A stretch of 64,000 nucleotides of DNA from Fen-1245 sp963835535 (GTDB taxonomy: Bacteria > Gemmatimonadota > Gemmatimonadetes > Gemmatimonadales > JACORV01): contig CAWIFL010000009.1 in the NCBI GenBank assembly GCA_963835535.1, positions 1 to 64,000 of the forward strand, in the 5' to 3' direction. Below are positions 37,453 through 46,121 of the stretch, in pieces. Made by a program: the position numbers and the translations under genes. The notes beneath the pieces are model-generated. The model was not told where the DNA came from, did no database searches, and was given only the letters and a program-made list of their open reading frames with translations. Position 1 is the stretch's first letter. Every line of letters starts with the position of its first letter.

Positions 37453-37487
37453 CCGTCTAAATCACTCCTGATTGTCGTAGTAGTACG

Positions 37488-37524
37488 GACCGCCGCGCCA
37501 AATCCCTCGCGCGGCGGTCGTGTT
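37488..37524 (+). terminator. Rho-independent-type terminator
   Basis: GACCGCCGCGC (37488-37498) pairs perfectly with GCGCGGCGGTC (37509-37519), a GC-rich 11-bp stem with a 10-base loop, followed by GTGTTT. It separates the citrate-synthase pair from the hydrogenase/Hdr operon. Confidence 0.7.
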
Positions 37525-37613
37525 TCTGGCCCACAAGACGTTCCCAATAGCCCGGCGCGTGCGTGTCTGCTCTGCGAGCCGCGGCCTGCGCGGGCCCGTC
37601 CCAGCGTAATGCA

Positions 37614-37659
37614 TGCGCACATCCGCATTTCGGCCCCTGCGGGCGCGGAATGTGCGTCA
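37614..37659. promoter_or_regulatory. Palindromic element upstream of the Hdr-hydrogenase operon
   Basis: The arms CGCACATCCGC (left, starting about 37616) and GCGGAATGTGCG (right, 37645-37656) are inverted copies with a one-base bulge, about 20 bases apart. It sits 50-95 bp ahead of the first gene in a 257-bp gap. It could be an operator or an mRNA hairpin. No convincing -35/-10 pair was identified in this gap. Confidence 0.45.
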
Positions 37660-37709
37660 ATCTTGTTTGCAGTTGGGGGCGGCTTACACAGGAGAGCCGA
37701 GGAGGGCGC

Positions 37710-38933
37710 ATGGTCGGTGCAGCTTCGCTGACGGAGGCCCCGCCGGAGATCACGCTGGACGGTCTCCTGGCATCTCCCCGGGGTCGCGATCTGCTCACCT
37801 GCATCCAGTGCGGCACCTGTGCCGGGACGTGTCCCTACGGCGACGTGCTGGACTTCCCGCCCCGGCGGATCATCGGGATGCTGCGGGAGGGGATGATCGA
37901 GGAGGTGCTCGCCAGCGACAGCCTCCTCTTCTGCGTCACCTGCTACTCCTGCATGGCGAAGTGCCCCCGCGGTCTGCGTCTCACGGAAGTGCTCCTGCCG
38001 CTGGTCAAGGAGCAGATCTTCGCCCGGCTTCCGGAGGTGCCCGCCGAGCTGCAGAAGGCGCTGACGAACACGCTGCGGTACGGCAATCCCCAGGGGGAGT
38101 CGGCGAAGAAGCGGGCGGCGTGGATCCCGAGCGCGGGCGTTCCGGTGCGCGTGCTGTCCGCCGACCCGCGGCCCGTGGACGTGCTCTGGTTTGTGGAGTG
38201 CTACACGGCGTACCACCCGCGCGGCCAGGACAACTGTCGCGCGACCGCGAAAGTGCTGCACGCGCTCGGCGTCGACTTCGCGGTGCTGGGCAGCGAGGAG
38301 AAGTGCGCGGGTGAGTGCGCCCGTCTCGCAGGGGAGACCGGGCTCTTCGAGACGCTGACCGACGCGAATCTCAAGGTACTCGGCAAGTACACGTACAACC
38401 GGATCGTCACCTCCGGCGCGCACGCGTACGACGCCTTGGTGCACGAGTATCCTGCCCACGGGCTCACGGCGCCGGTCGAGCATACGACGCCCTTCTTCGC
38501 CCGCAACCTCGCCGCGCTGAAGCCGCTGCTCAAGAAGAAGCTCGGGTACACGGTCACCTACCATGACTCGTGCGTCCTCGGCCGCCACAACGGGATGTAC
38601 GAGGAGCCGCGCCGGCTGCTGCAGGCGCTGCCGGGCGTGAAGCTCGTGGAGATGGTCCACAACCGGATCAACTCCATCTGCTGCGGCGGCGGCGGGGGCG
38701 GAATGTGGCTGGACACGTTCTTCAAGTCGAAGGGGCAGGAGCGGCTGGCGGACCGCCGGGTCAGGGAAGCGGTGGCCACGGGGGCGGACGTGCTCGCGGT
38801 GTCCTGCCCCTATGAGGTGTCGCGCTTCGAGGACTCGCTCAAGGTCCTGGGCTACGAGAAGAAGATGGTGGTGCGGGACGTGGTGGAACTCCTCGCGGAG
38901 GCCCTCGAGGGCCCGGAGGGGGGGGCGCCATGA
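37710..38933 (+). CDS. Fused HdrC/HdrB-like Fe-S protein (CCG-domain heterodisulfide-reductase-like)
   Basis: This 407-residue protein joins a ferredoxin-like domain with two [4Fe-4S] motifs (C31, C34, C37, C41 and C75, C78, C81, C85) to two CCG domains. The first CCG domain is degraded: E-K-C199-A-G-E-C203 replaces C-C-G and no C-x2-C follows. The second keeps C288, C324-C325-G-G-G-G and C366-P-Y-E. Such HdrD-like proteins pass electrons with Etf partners. ATG 37710 follows GGAGGG. Its stop overlaps the etfB start, so it is cotranscribed with EtfBA. Confidence 0.85.
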   Translation: MVGAASLTEAPPEITLDGLLASPRGRDLLTCIQCGTCAGTCPYGDVLDFPPRRIIGMLREGMIEEVLASDSLLFCVTCYSCMAKCPRGLRLTEVLLPLVKEQIFARLPEVPAELQKALTNTLRYGNPQGESAKKRAAWIPSAGVPVRVLSADPRPVDVLWFVECYTAYHPRGQDNCRATAKVLHALGVDFAVLGSEEKCAGECARLAGETGLFETLTDANLKVLGKYTYNRIVTSGAHAYDALVHEYPAHGLTAPVEHTTPFFARNLAALKPLLKKKLGYTVTYHDSCVLGRHNGMYEEPRRLLQALPGVKLVEMVHNRINSICCGGGGGGMWLDTFFKSKGQERLADRRVREAVATGADVLAVSCPYEVSRFEDSLKVLGYEKKMVVRDVVELLAEALEGPEGGAP

Positions 38934-39709
38934 ACATCCTGGTTCTGATGAAGATGGTTCCGGACATCGTCGAGGAGCTGGAGATCGCGCCCGACGGGAA
39001 GTCGCTGGACGTCGAGGCGGTCCGGCCCATCGTGAGCGAACGGGACGACCACGCGCTGGAGCAGGCGCTGCTCCTGAAGGACAAGGTCGGGGGCACCGTC
39101 ACGGTGCTCGCCATTGAGAGTCGCGACGTGGACGAGGTCCTGTTCACCGCGCTGGCCAAGGGGGCGGATCGCGCGATCAAGGTCGCGGCGGGCGAAGCGA
39201 TGCTCACCGCCGCGGAGGCCGCGGCGCTCCTGGCGCGGGTGCTCCCCGCGGTGCCGAACCTCATGCCCGTACAGCTCATCGTGACCGGGTGCCAGGCGAT
39301 CGACGATCTCGACGGCGTAGTCGCGCCCGCCCTCGCGGAGCGGTTGAAGCTCCCGTACGTCGGGATCGTCACGGGGGTCGAGGTGGAGGCCGATGGAAGC
39401 CGGGCCACCGTGTTCAAGGAATACGCCGGGGGCACGCGGGGCCGATACGGCGTCTGCCTCCCCGCGGTGCTCGGCGTGCAGGCGGCACCCAAGCCGCCGC
39501 GCTACGTGCCGGTGGCCAAGGTGCGGGCCGCGATGAAGTCCCGGAGCCTCGAATGCGTGGAGGCGCCAGCCAAGGAGGAGGCGTCGCTGCTCGAGATCGT
39601 GGCGATGACCAAGCCGCAAGCCGCCGGACGGGCGGAGATGCTGGAGGGGAGTCCCGAGGAAGTGGCGTCCAAGGTGGCCGAGATCCTGTCGTCCCGCGGT
39701 CTGGCGTAA
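38930..39709 (+). CDS. etfB: Electron transfer flavoprotein, beta subunit
   Basis: This 259-residue EtfB begins N-I-L-V-L-M-K-M-V-P-D and contains L-A-L-A-K-G-A-D-R-A and the conserved T-G-C-Q-A-I-D-D-L-D-G region that binds AMP or FAD. EtfAB pairs carry electrons between dehydrogenases or bifurcating enzymes and quinone reductases. It overlaps the HdrCB-like gene by 4 bp and precedes etfA by 13 bp. The neighbours argue for the Etf:menaquinone branch rather than a fatty-acid oxidation role, since no acyl-CoA dehydrogenase is nearby. Confidence 0.92.
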   Translation: MNILVLMKMVPDIVEELEIAPDGKSLDVEAVRPIVSERDDHALEQALLLKDKVGGTVTVLAIESRDVDEVLFTALAKGADRAIKVAAGEAMLTAAEAAALLARVLPAVPNLMPVQLIVTGCQAIDDLDGVVAPALAERLKLPYVGIVTGVEVEADGSRATVFKEYAGGTRGRYGVCLPAVLGVQAAPKPPRYVPVAKVRAAMKSRSLECVEAPAKEEASLLEIVAMTKPQAAGRAEMLEGSPEEVASKVAEILSSRGLA

Positions 39710-39722
39710 GGAGGGAGCGGCC

Positions 39723-40691
39723 ATGGCGGGCAACATCTGGGTGCTGGCCGAGCACTGGAGAGGGCATCTCTCGGACCTGACGCCGGAGCTGCTGACTCTC
39801 GGCAGGGAGCTCGCGGACGGATTGGGCACGCAGCTCGAGGCCGTGCTGCTCGGGCACGGGGCGAAGGGACTGGCGGCTTCTCTCGCCGTGGACGGCGTGC
39901 TCTCCGTCGACCACGCCGCGCTGGCGGAGCCGAATCCGGAGGCCTCGTGCCTCGCGCTAGCCGCGCTCATCGAACAGCGGAAGCCGCGGGCGATCTTGGT
40001 TCCGCTCTCGAACGTCGCGGCCGACCTGCTCGGCCTGCTGCCGGCGCGGCTCAAGATCCCACTCGTGAACTCCTGCCGCGACGCGCGCGCCGTGGACGGC
40101 CGGCTGGAGGCGCGGTGCGTCCTGTACGGCGGGAAGCTCGAGGTCACGGTTGCCGTCGCAGATGGCCCCGCGATCATCGGCGTGCTCCCCGGCTCGCGGC
40201 CGGCGAGCGCCGCGCCGTCAGCCGCGCCGCCGGTGACTGAAGTGCCGGTCCAGCTGCCCGGGGACCTCCGGGTGCGGTTCGAGGCGTACGTCGACCCGGA
40301 GCCCGGCGACGTGGACGTGACGCAGCAGGACGTGCTGGTCTCGGTGGGACGCGGGATCCAGACGCAGGACAACATCGCGCTGGCCCAGGAGCTTGCGGAG
40401 GCGCTCGGCGGCGCCGTGTCCGCGTCTCGGCCGGTGATCGATCAGGGCTGGCTCCCGCTGACGCGGCAGGTCGGCAAGTCGGGTGCGACGGTGAAGCCCA
40501 AGCTCTACCTCGCGGCGGGCATCAGCGGCGCCCCCGAGCACGTCGAGGGGATGAAGGGTGCCGCCCTGATCGTCGCGGTGAACACCGACCCGCAGGCGCC
40601 GATCTTCTCGGTCGCGCACTACGGGTACGCGGGCGATGTACTCGAGTTCCTGCCGGCCCTGACGGCAGCGGTCAAGGCGAGGAAGTCGTGA
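39723..40691 (+). CDS. etfA: Electron transfer flavoprotein, alpha subunit
   Basis: This 322-residue EtfA has the C-terminal FAD-binding domain with V-S-V-G-R-G-I-Q, A-S-R-P-V-I-D-Q-G-W, Q-V-G-K-S-G-A-T-V-K-P-K-L-Y and I-S-G-A-P-E-H-V-E-G-M. The ATG follows GGAGGGAG by 6 bases. The stop overlaps the start of the membrane oxidoreductase gene, its likely electron partner. Confidence 0.92.
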   Translation: MAGNIWVLAEHWRGHLSDLTPELLTLGRELADGLGTQLEAVLLGHGAKGLAASLAVDGVLSVDHAALAEPNPEASCLALAALIEQRKPRAILVPLSNVAADLLGLLPARLKIPLVNSCRDARAVDGRLEARCVLYGGKLEVTVAVADGPAIIGVLPGSRPASAAPSAAPPVTEVPVQLPGDLRVRFEAYVDPEPGDVDVTQQDVLVSVGRGIQTQDNIALAQELAEALGGAVSASRPVIDQGWLPLTRQVGKSGATVKPKLYLAAGISGAPEHVEGMKGAALIVAVNTDPQAPIFSVAHYGYAGDVLEFLPALTAAVKARKS

Positions 40692-42663
40692 GCGGCCCGA
40701 TGCCGGATCCCGCTCTCACACGGTACCTCGCGGTGCCGGGATGGGTGGGGCTGTGGGTGCTCGCAGCCGTCGCCATCGGCCTGTTCGTGCGGCGCGTCTA
40801 TCAGCTGGTCCGGGTGCTGCTGCGGGGTCGCGGCGAGGTGCGGTGGGATCACGTGCCGCGGCGGCTCGTCACGGCGGTGGCGAACGTGTTCTTCCAGCGG
40901 CGGCTGGTCGAGGAGCCGCTGATCGGCGTGGCCCACCTCGCCATCTTCTGGGCGTTCGTCTTCTTCGCGACCAGCTTCTGGTGGAACCTGGCGCGCGGAC
41001 TCTTCCCCTTCCTGCCGATCCCGTACTCCGACGACCTGCCGTGGATGGCGTATCCCATGGAGATCCTCGGGGCGCTGGCGCTGCTGGGCATCGTCGTCGC
41101 GGCCATCCGGCGGTACGTCTTCACGCCGCAGGGGCTGGAGCGGACGCGGGACGCCAGCATCGTCCTGGGGCTGATCGCGCTCCTGCTCGTGACCTTCCTC
41201 GTCTCCCAGGTGGCGAAGGGGGCGAACGCCTCGGGGCCGTACCTGTCCATGTGGTGGGCGCACATGGCCACGGTGCTGTTCTTCCTCGCGTACCTGCCGT
41301 ACTCGAAGCACGCGCACCTGCTGTTTGCGCCGTTCGGGGTGTTCTTCACGTCGCTCAAGCCTGGCGCGATGCCTGCGGAGTCGGAGGGAGCGTCGCGGCT
41401 GGACGAGTTCACCTGGCGGGAGCTGTTCAACGGCCTGGCGTGCGCCGAGTGCGGCCGCTGCGAGCGCTCGTGCCCCGCCCACGCGGCCGGGTTCGCGCTC
41501 TCGCCCAAGGAGCTGGTGCACAAGGTCAAGGAGATGGTGCTCGGCGCGGTGCACGCGCCGGCACTCGTGGCGGCGTCGGCGGCCGCCGCTCCGTCCGCGG
41601 GACCGAACGGGAACGGTAAGCCGTTCGTGGGCGAGGTCGTGCTGGCGGAGGAAGTCTGGGCCTGCACCACCTGCCTGGCGTGCATGACCCGCTGCCCGGT
41701 GTTCAACGAGCACGTCCCGCTGGTCGTGGAGATGCGGCGCACCTCGTCTCGCAGGGCGAGATGGAGAAGCGGCTCCAGGACGTGCTGGTGAACCTCGGCC
41801 GCTACGGCAACTCCTTCGGGAAGTCCGCGCGGACCAGGGGCTCGTGGACGACGGGCCTGGACTTCCCCGTCCGGGACGCGCGCAAGGAGGCGGTCGAGTA
41901 CCTGTGGATCGTCGGAGACTACGCCTCGTTCGATCCGCGGGCGCAGAACGTGACGCGTGCCGCCGCCCGGGTGTTCCAGCGCGCGGGGCTCGACTTCGGC
42001 ATCCTCCACGACGCGGAGCAGAATGCGGGCAACGACGTCCGCCGGATCGGGGAGGAAGGGCTGTTCGGCGTGCTCCGGGACAAGAACCTGAAGACGCTCT
42101 CCGGCGTGCGTTTCCAGAAGATCGTCACGACGGACCCCCACACCTATCACGTGGTGAAGCACGAGTACGCCGGGAACGGCGGGTCGCCGAACGGCGTGGA
42201 GGTGCTGCACTTCGCGGAGCTGGTCGACCGGCTGCTCGCCTCGGGGCGGCTCAAGGTCACGGCGCCGCTCGGCCGCACCGTCACCTATCACGACCCCTGT
42301 TATCTGGGGCGGTATAACGGCGTCTACGATGCGCCGCGCCGCACGCTGCAGGCGCTCGGGGCCCGCGTGGTGGAGATGCCGCGGACCCGGGACGAGGCCG
42401 CGTGCTGCGGCGCGGGCGGCGGGCGCATCTGGATGGAGGACGTTGCGGGCATCCGCGAACGTCCAGCAGAGACGCGCGTCAAGGAGGCGGCGGGCGTGCG
42501 TGGCGTCGAGGCGCTGGTGGTCAGCTGTCCGAAGGATCTCGTGATGTTCCAGGATGCGTTGAAGACGACTCAGCTCGAGGGCTCACTCGCGGTCCAAGAC
42601 CTGGCGCAACTGGCCGACGCGGCCAGCGCCACAGTCAGGAGCGATGCACATGTCGACGCTTGA
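40688..42663 (+). CDS. Membrane Etf:menaquinone oxidoreductase-like (EMO/FadF/HdrD-type) protein, frameshifted
   Basis: The N-terminal part (40688 onward) has about five membrane helices of the NarI-like heme-b type, including H in W-W-A-H-M and S-K-H-A-H. It is followed by [4Fe-4S] motifs C-A-E-C-G-R-C-E-R-S-C-P and C-T-T-C-L-A-C-M-T-R-C-P. The CCG-domain half (about 41739-42663) is in the next frame. The break is near 41738-41741, where E-M-R-R should continue H-L-V-S-Q-G-E-M; one missing base in CGGCGCACC explains it. The CCG half reads H-D-P-C-Y-L-G-R and C-C-G-A-G-G-G. If real, the break inactivates the quinone branch; otherwise it is a sequence error. Confidence 0.82.
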
Positions 42664-44644
42664 ACACGGCCCAGACGCCGTGAAGATCGGAGTCTACGTC
42701 TGCCACTGCGGGACCAACATCGCCGGGGTGGTGGACGTGAAGGCCGTCACCGAGCATGCCGCGAAGCTCCCGGGCGTCGTGGTCGCCCGCGAGTACAAGT
42801 ACATGTGCTCGGACCCGGGGCAGGAGCTGATCAAGCAGGACATCCGGGAGCTCGGCCTGAACCGGGTCGTCGTGGCGTCCTGCTCGCCGCACCTGCACGA
42901 GAAGACCTTCCGGGGCGCGGTGTGGGGCGCGGGGCTCAATCCCTACCAGTTCCAGATGGTCAACATCCGCGAGCACGCCTCCTGGGTGCACACCGACAAG
43001 CGGGCGGCGACCGAGAAGGCCGACTCGCTGATCCGGGGCGCGGTGCGCCGGGTGTGGCACCACAAGCCGCTGGAGACGCGGCGGGTGCAGGTCAAGGACT
43101 CGGTGCTGGTGGTGGGCGGGGGCATCGCGGGCATCCACGCCGCGCTCCTGCTCGCCGACGCCGGTCGGCACGTCTACCTGGTGGAGCGGGAGCCGACGAT
43201 CGGCGGGCACATGGCGATGTTCGACAAGACCTTCCCGACCCTCGACTGCGCCGCCTGCATCCTGACGCCGAAGATGACCGCGGTGAAGGCCCACAAGAAC
43301 ATCACGCTGTGGGCCTACTCCGAGGTCACGGAGGTCAGCGGCTACGTCGGCAACTTCAAGGCGAAGGTGAAGCGGAAGCCCCGCTACATCATCGAGGACG
43401 CCTGCATCGGGTGCCTCGAGTGCATCGAGGCCTGCATTTACCAGACGCCGAAGTGGGCCGACGAGTTCAACCTCGGCATGTCGAAACGCCGACCCATCTA
43501 CCTCCCGTTCCCGCAGGCGGTGCCGCAATACGTCACGATCGACCCCGAGGCGTGCATCGAGTTCAAGTCGCACAAGTGCAAGAAGACCTGTGTGGAGGCC
43601 TGCGGGGACCGGAACGCCATCGACTTCACCCAGCAGGAGCGGATCGAGGAGATCGAGATCGGGACCATCCTGCTCACGACCGGCTTCCAGGTGTTCGACG
43701 CCAAGCGGCTGCCCTACTACGGGTACGGCACGTATCCGAACGTGTACACGGCGCTCGAGGTCGAGCGGCTGCTCAACGCCTCGGGCCCGACCAACGGGGA
43801 AGTGGTGCTGCGGGACGGGAAGACGCCGCAGACGATCGGCATCATCCACTGCATCGGCAGCCGCGACGAGCACACCAACAAGCACTGCTCTCGCGTCTGC
43901 TGCATGTACTCGCTGAAGCTGGCCCACCTGCTCAAGGAACGGACCGGCGCCGAGGTCTACAACTTCTACATCGACATGCGGACGCCGGGGAAGGCGTTCG
44001 AGGAGTTCTACAATCGCGCCGCCGAGGAGGGCGTACACTTCATCCGCGGCAAGGTCGCCGATGTCTATCCCGCGCCGGAGAACGATGGCCGCCTGATGCT
44101 CCAGGCGGAGGACACCCTGCTCAACAAGGTGCGCAAGCTCCCCGTGGACATGGTGGTGCTGGCGGTCGGCCTCGAGCCGCGGGCCGACGCGGAGGCGGTG
44201 CGGCGGATGTTCAACATCACCTGCGGGACCGGCGGCTGGTTCACGGAGCGCCACCCGAAGCTCGCCCCCGTGAGCACCTTCACGGACGGCGTGTGGATCG
44301 CCGGGGCCTGCCAGGGCCCGAAGGACATCCCGGACACCGTGGCGCAGGCGGGCGCGGCGGCCGGCGAAGCGCTGGCGCTCATCAACGCTGGACACATCGA
44401 GCTCGAGCCCAACACGGCGTACATCGTCGCGGAGGACTGCTCCGGCTGCAAGACCTGCATCGCCATGTGCCCCTACCAGGCGATCAGCTTCAACGCCGAG
44501 AAGGAAGTCGCCGAGGTCAACGAGGTGCTGTGCAAGGGTTGCGGGACCTGCGTGTCGGTCTGCCCGTCGGGCTCGGCCAGGCAGAACCTGTTCGAGGACG
44601 AGGAGATCTACGACGAGATCGGGGGGGTGTTGGCATATGCCTGA
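42650..44644 (+). CDS. hdrA: HdrA, FAD-binding electron-bifurcating heterodisulfide reductase subunit
   Basis: This 664-residue HdrA has the N-terminal cluster region (V-C-H-C-G-T-N and M-C-S-D-P-G-Q), the FAD motif V-V-G-G-G-I-A-G-I-H near residue 150, and the diagnostic D-C-A-A-C-I-L-T-P-K-M. It has several [4Fe-4S] motifs, including two at the C-terminus (C-S-G-C-K-T-C-I-A-M-C and C-K-G-C-G-T-C-V-S-V-C). HdrA splits hydrogenase-derived electron pairs between ferredoxin and HdrBC. ATG 42650 is preferred over 42644 because GGAG sits 8 bases upstream. The MvhD gene overlaps its end. Confidence 0.95.
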   Translation: MSTLEHGPDAVKIGVYVCHCGTNIAGVVDVKAVTEHAAKLPGVVVAREYKYMCSDPGQELIKQDIRELGLNRVVVASCSPHLHEKTFRGAVWGAGLNPYQFQMVNIREHASWVHTDKRAATEKADSLIRGAVRRVWHHKPLETRRVQVKDSVLVVGGGIAGIHAALLLADAGRHVYLVEREPTIGGHMAMFDKTFPTLDCAACILTPKMTAVKAHKNITLWAYSEVTEVSGYVGNFKAKVKRKPRYIIEDACIGCLECIEACIYQTPKWADEFNLGMSKRRPIYLPFPQAVPQYVTIDPEACIEFKSHKCKKTCVEACGDRNAIDFTQQERIEEIEIGTILLTTGFQVFDAKRLPYYGYGTYPNVYTALEVERLLNASGPTNGEVVLRDGKTPQTIGIIHCIGSRDEHTNKHCSRVCCMYSLKLAHLLKERTGAEVYNFYIDMRTPGKAFEEFYNRAAEEGVHFIRGKVADVYPAPENDGRLMLQAEDTLLNKVRKLPVDMVVLAVGLEPRADAEAVRRMFNITCGTGGWFTERHPKLAPVSTFTDGVWIAGACQGPKDIPDTVAQAGAAAGEALALINAGHIELEPNTAYIVAEDCSGCKTCIAMCPYQAISFNAEKEVAEVNEVLCKGCGTCVSVCPSGSARQNLFEDEEIYDEIGGVLAYA

Positions 44645-45131
44645 GACGACCATGGAGACGGGCGGAGGGGCGGCGCCGGCGCAGTTCGAGCCGAAGATCG
44701 TCGCGTTCTTCTGCAACTGGTGCACCTACCTGGCCGCCGATCTCGCGGGCACCACGCGGCTCAAGTACGCGCCCAACATCCGGGTGATACGCCTGATGTG
44801 TTCAGGGCGCATCGACCCGCAGTTCGTGCTCGACGCCTTTGCCAAGGGCGCCGACGGCGTGCTCATCGGCGGCTGCCATCCCGGCGACTGCCACTACGAG
44901 TCCGGCAACTACAAGACGCTGCGGCGGTTCCACCTGCTGCGCCGCATGCTGCGGGACCTGGGCATCGAGGAAGAGCGGTTCCGGCTGGAGTGGATCTCCG
45001 CGTCGGAGGCCGAGCCGCTCCGCGTCGCGGTGAACGACATGGTCGAGAAGGTGCGCGCCCTGGGGCCGCTGAACGTCGCGGTGCCCGACGAGCGTCACGC
45101 CGACGAGCCTGAGGAGGTCGCGGTCCCATGA
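44637..45131 (+). CDS. mvhD: MvhD-like [2Fe-2S] hydrogenase electron-transfer subunit
   Basis: This 164-residue MvhD-family protein links the [NiFe] hydrogenase to HdrA. Cluster cysteines are C26, C29, C55, C80 and C85 in F-F-C-N-W-C, M-C-S-G-R and G-C-H-P-G-D-C-H-Y. It overlaps hdrA by 8 bp and the small-subunit gene by 4 bp. It is the expected bridge in a group 3c MvhADG-HdrABC complex. Confidence 0.92.
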   Translation: MPETTMETGGGAAPAQFEPKIVAFFCNWCTYLAADLAGTTRLKYAPNIRVIRLMCSGRIDPQFVLDAFAKGADGVLIGGCHPGDCHYESGNYKTLRRFHLLRRMLRDLGIEEERFRLEWISASEAEPLRVAVNDMVEKVRALGPLNVAVPDERHADEPEEVAVP

Positions 45132-46117
45132 CGGACAAGCCGAAGGTCGCGTTTTACTGGTGCGCCTCGTGCGGCGGCTGCGAGGAGGCGGTGGTGGACC
45201 TCGCGGAGAAGGTGCTCGACGTGGTCGCCGCCGTGGACATCGTGTTCTGGCCGGTGGCGCTCGACTTCAAGCGCCGCGACGTCGAAGCGATGGCCGACGG
45301 CTCCCTCGCGGCCGCGTTCCTCAACGGCGCGATCCGGAGCACGGAGCAGGAAGAGATGGTGCACCTGCTGCGCCGCAAGGCGCAGACGGTCGTCTCGTTC
45401 GGGTCGTGCTCGCAGCTCGGAGGCATCCCCGGGCTGGCCAATCTCTTCGACCTGGATGGTGTGTTCGCCGCCGCGTACCTGGAGAGCCCCAGCACCGTCA
45501 ACCCGGACGGCGTGCTGCCGCGTCCCAAGTCCGACGTCGAGGGATACCAGCTGCGCATCCCGGCGCTGTACGAAACCGTGCGGTCGCTCGATCAGGTCAT
45601 CGACGTGGACTACTACCTCCCCGGCTGCGCGCCGACGCCCGCGCTCATCGCGAACGCGGTGATGGCGTTGCTCGCCGGCAAGCTTCCGCCAAAGGGGAGC
45701 GTTCTCGCGCCCGACGTCGCGCTGTGCGACGAGTGCCCCCGCAAGAAGACCAAGCCGGAGCAGCTCGCGCTCAGCGCGTTCAAGCGGCCCTCCGAGGTGA
45801 AGCTCAACGAGGAGGACTGCCTGCTGGCTCAGGGGGTGCTGTGCCTCGGCGCCGCCACCCGCGCCGGCTGCGACGCGCTGTGCATCAAGGGGAACATGCC
45901 GTGCACCGGCTGCTTCGGGCCCACCAGCCGGGTGAAGGACCAGGGCGCCAAGGCGCTGTCCGCGATCGCGTCCACCGTGGCGAGCAACGACGCCGCGGAA
46001 ATCGAGCGCATCCTGAGCGCCATCCCCGACCCCGTCGGCACGCTGTACCGCTACAGCCTGCCGGCGTCGCTGCTGCGCCGCAGGCGTCCGGCCGCAGGTG
46101 TGGCGACCAAGGGGTGA
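45128..46117 (+). CDS. mvhG: [NiFe] hydrogenase small subunit (MvhG-like, group 3c)
   Basis: This 329-residue small subunit carries the proximal cluster motif W-C12-A-S-C15-G-G-C18, G-S-C-S-Q and L-P-G-C-A-P-T-P. C-terminal cysteines C-D-E-C and C-D-A-L-C-I-K-G-N-M-P-C-T-G-C hold the other clusters. There is no twin-arginine signal, so it is cytosolic, as in group 3. Its large subunit is encoded 5 kb downstream, after three regulators and hdrCB, an unusual separation. Confidence 0.9.
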   Translation: MTDKPKVAFYWCASCGGCEEAVVDLAEKVLDVVAAVDIVFWPVALDFKRRDVEAMADGSLAAAFLNGAIRSTEQEEMVHLLRRKAQTVVSFGSCSQLGGIPGLANLFDLDGVFAAAYLESPSTVNPDGVLPRPKSDVEGYQLRIPALYETVRSLDQVIDVDYYLPGCAPTPALIANAVMALLAGKLPPKGSVLAPDVALCDECPRKKTKPEQLALSAFKRPSEVKLNEEDCLLAQGVLCLGAATRAGCDALCIKGNMPCTGCFGPTSRVKDQGAKALSAIASTVASNDAAEIERILSAIPDPVGTLYRYSLPASLLRRRRPAAGVATKG

Positions 46118-46121
46118 GAAC

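Noticed and set aside
37453..37709. tRNA or riboswitch in the gap upstream of the Hdr operon
   Set aside because: No cloverleaf or conserved riboswitch core was seen. The structure is explained by one terminator stem and one inverted repeat.
41730..41745. Programmed frameshift as explanation for the split EMO-like gene
   Set aside because: There is no slippery heptamer, stimulatory pseudoknot or conserved reason for it that I can see. A single missing base explains the data more simply.
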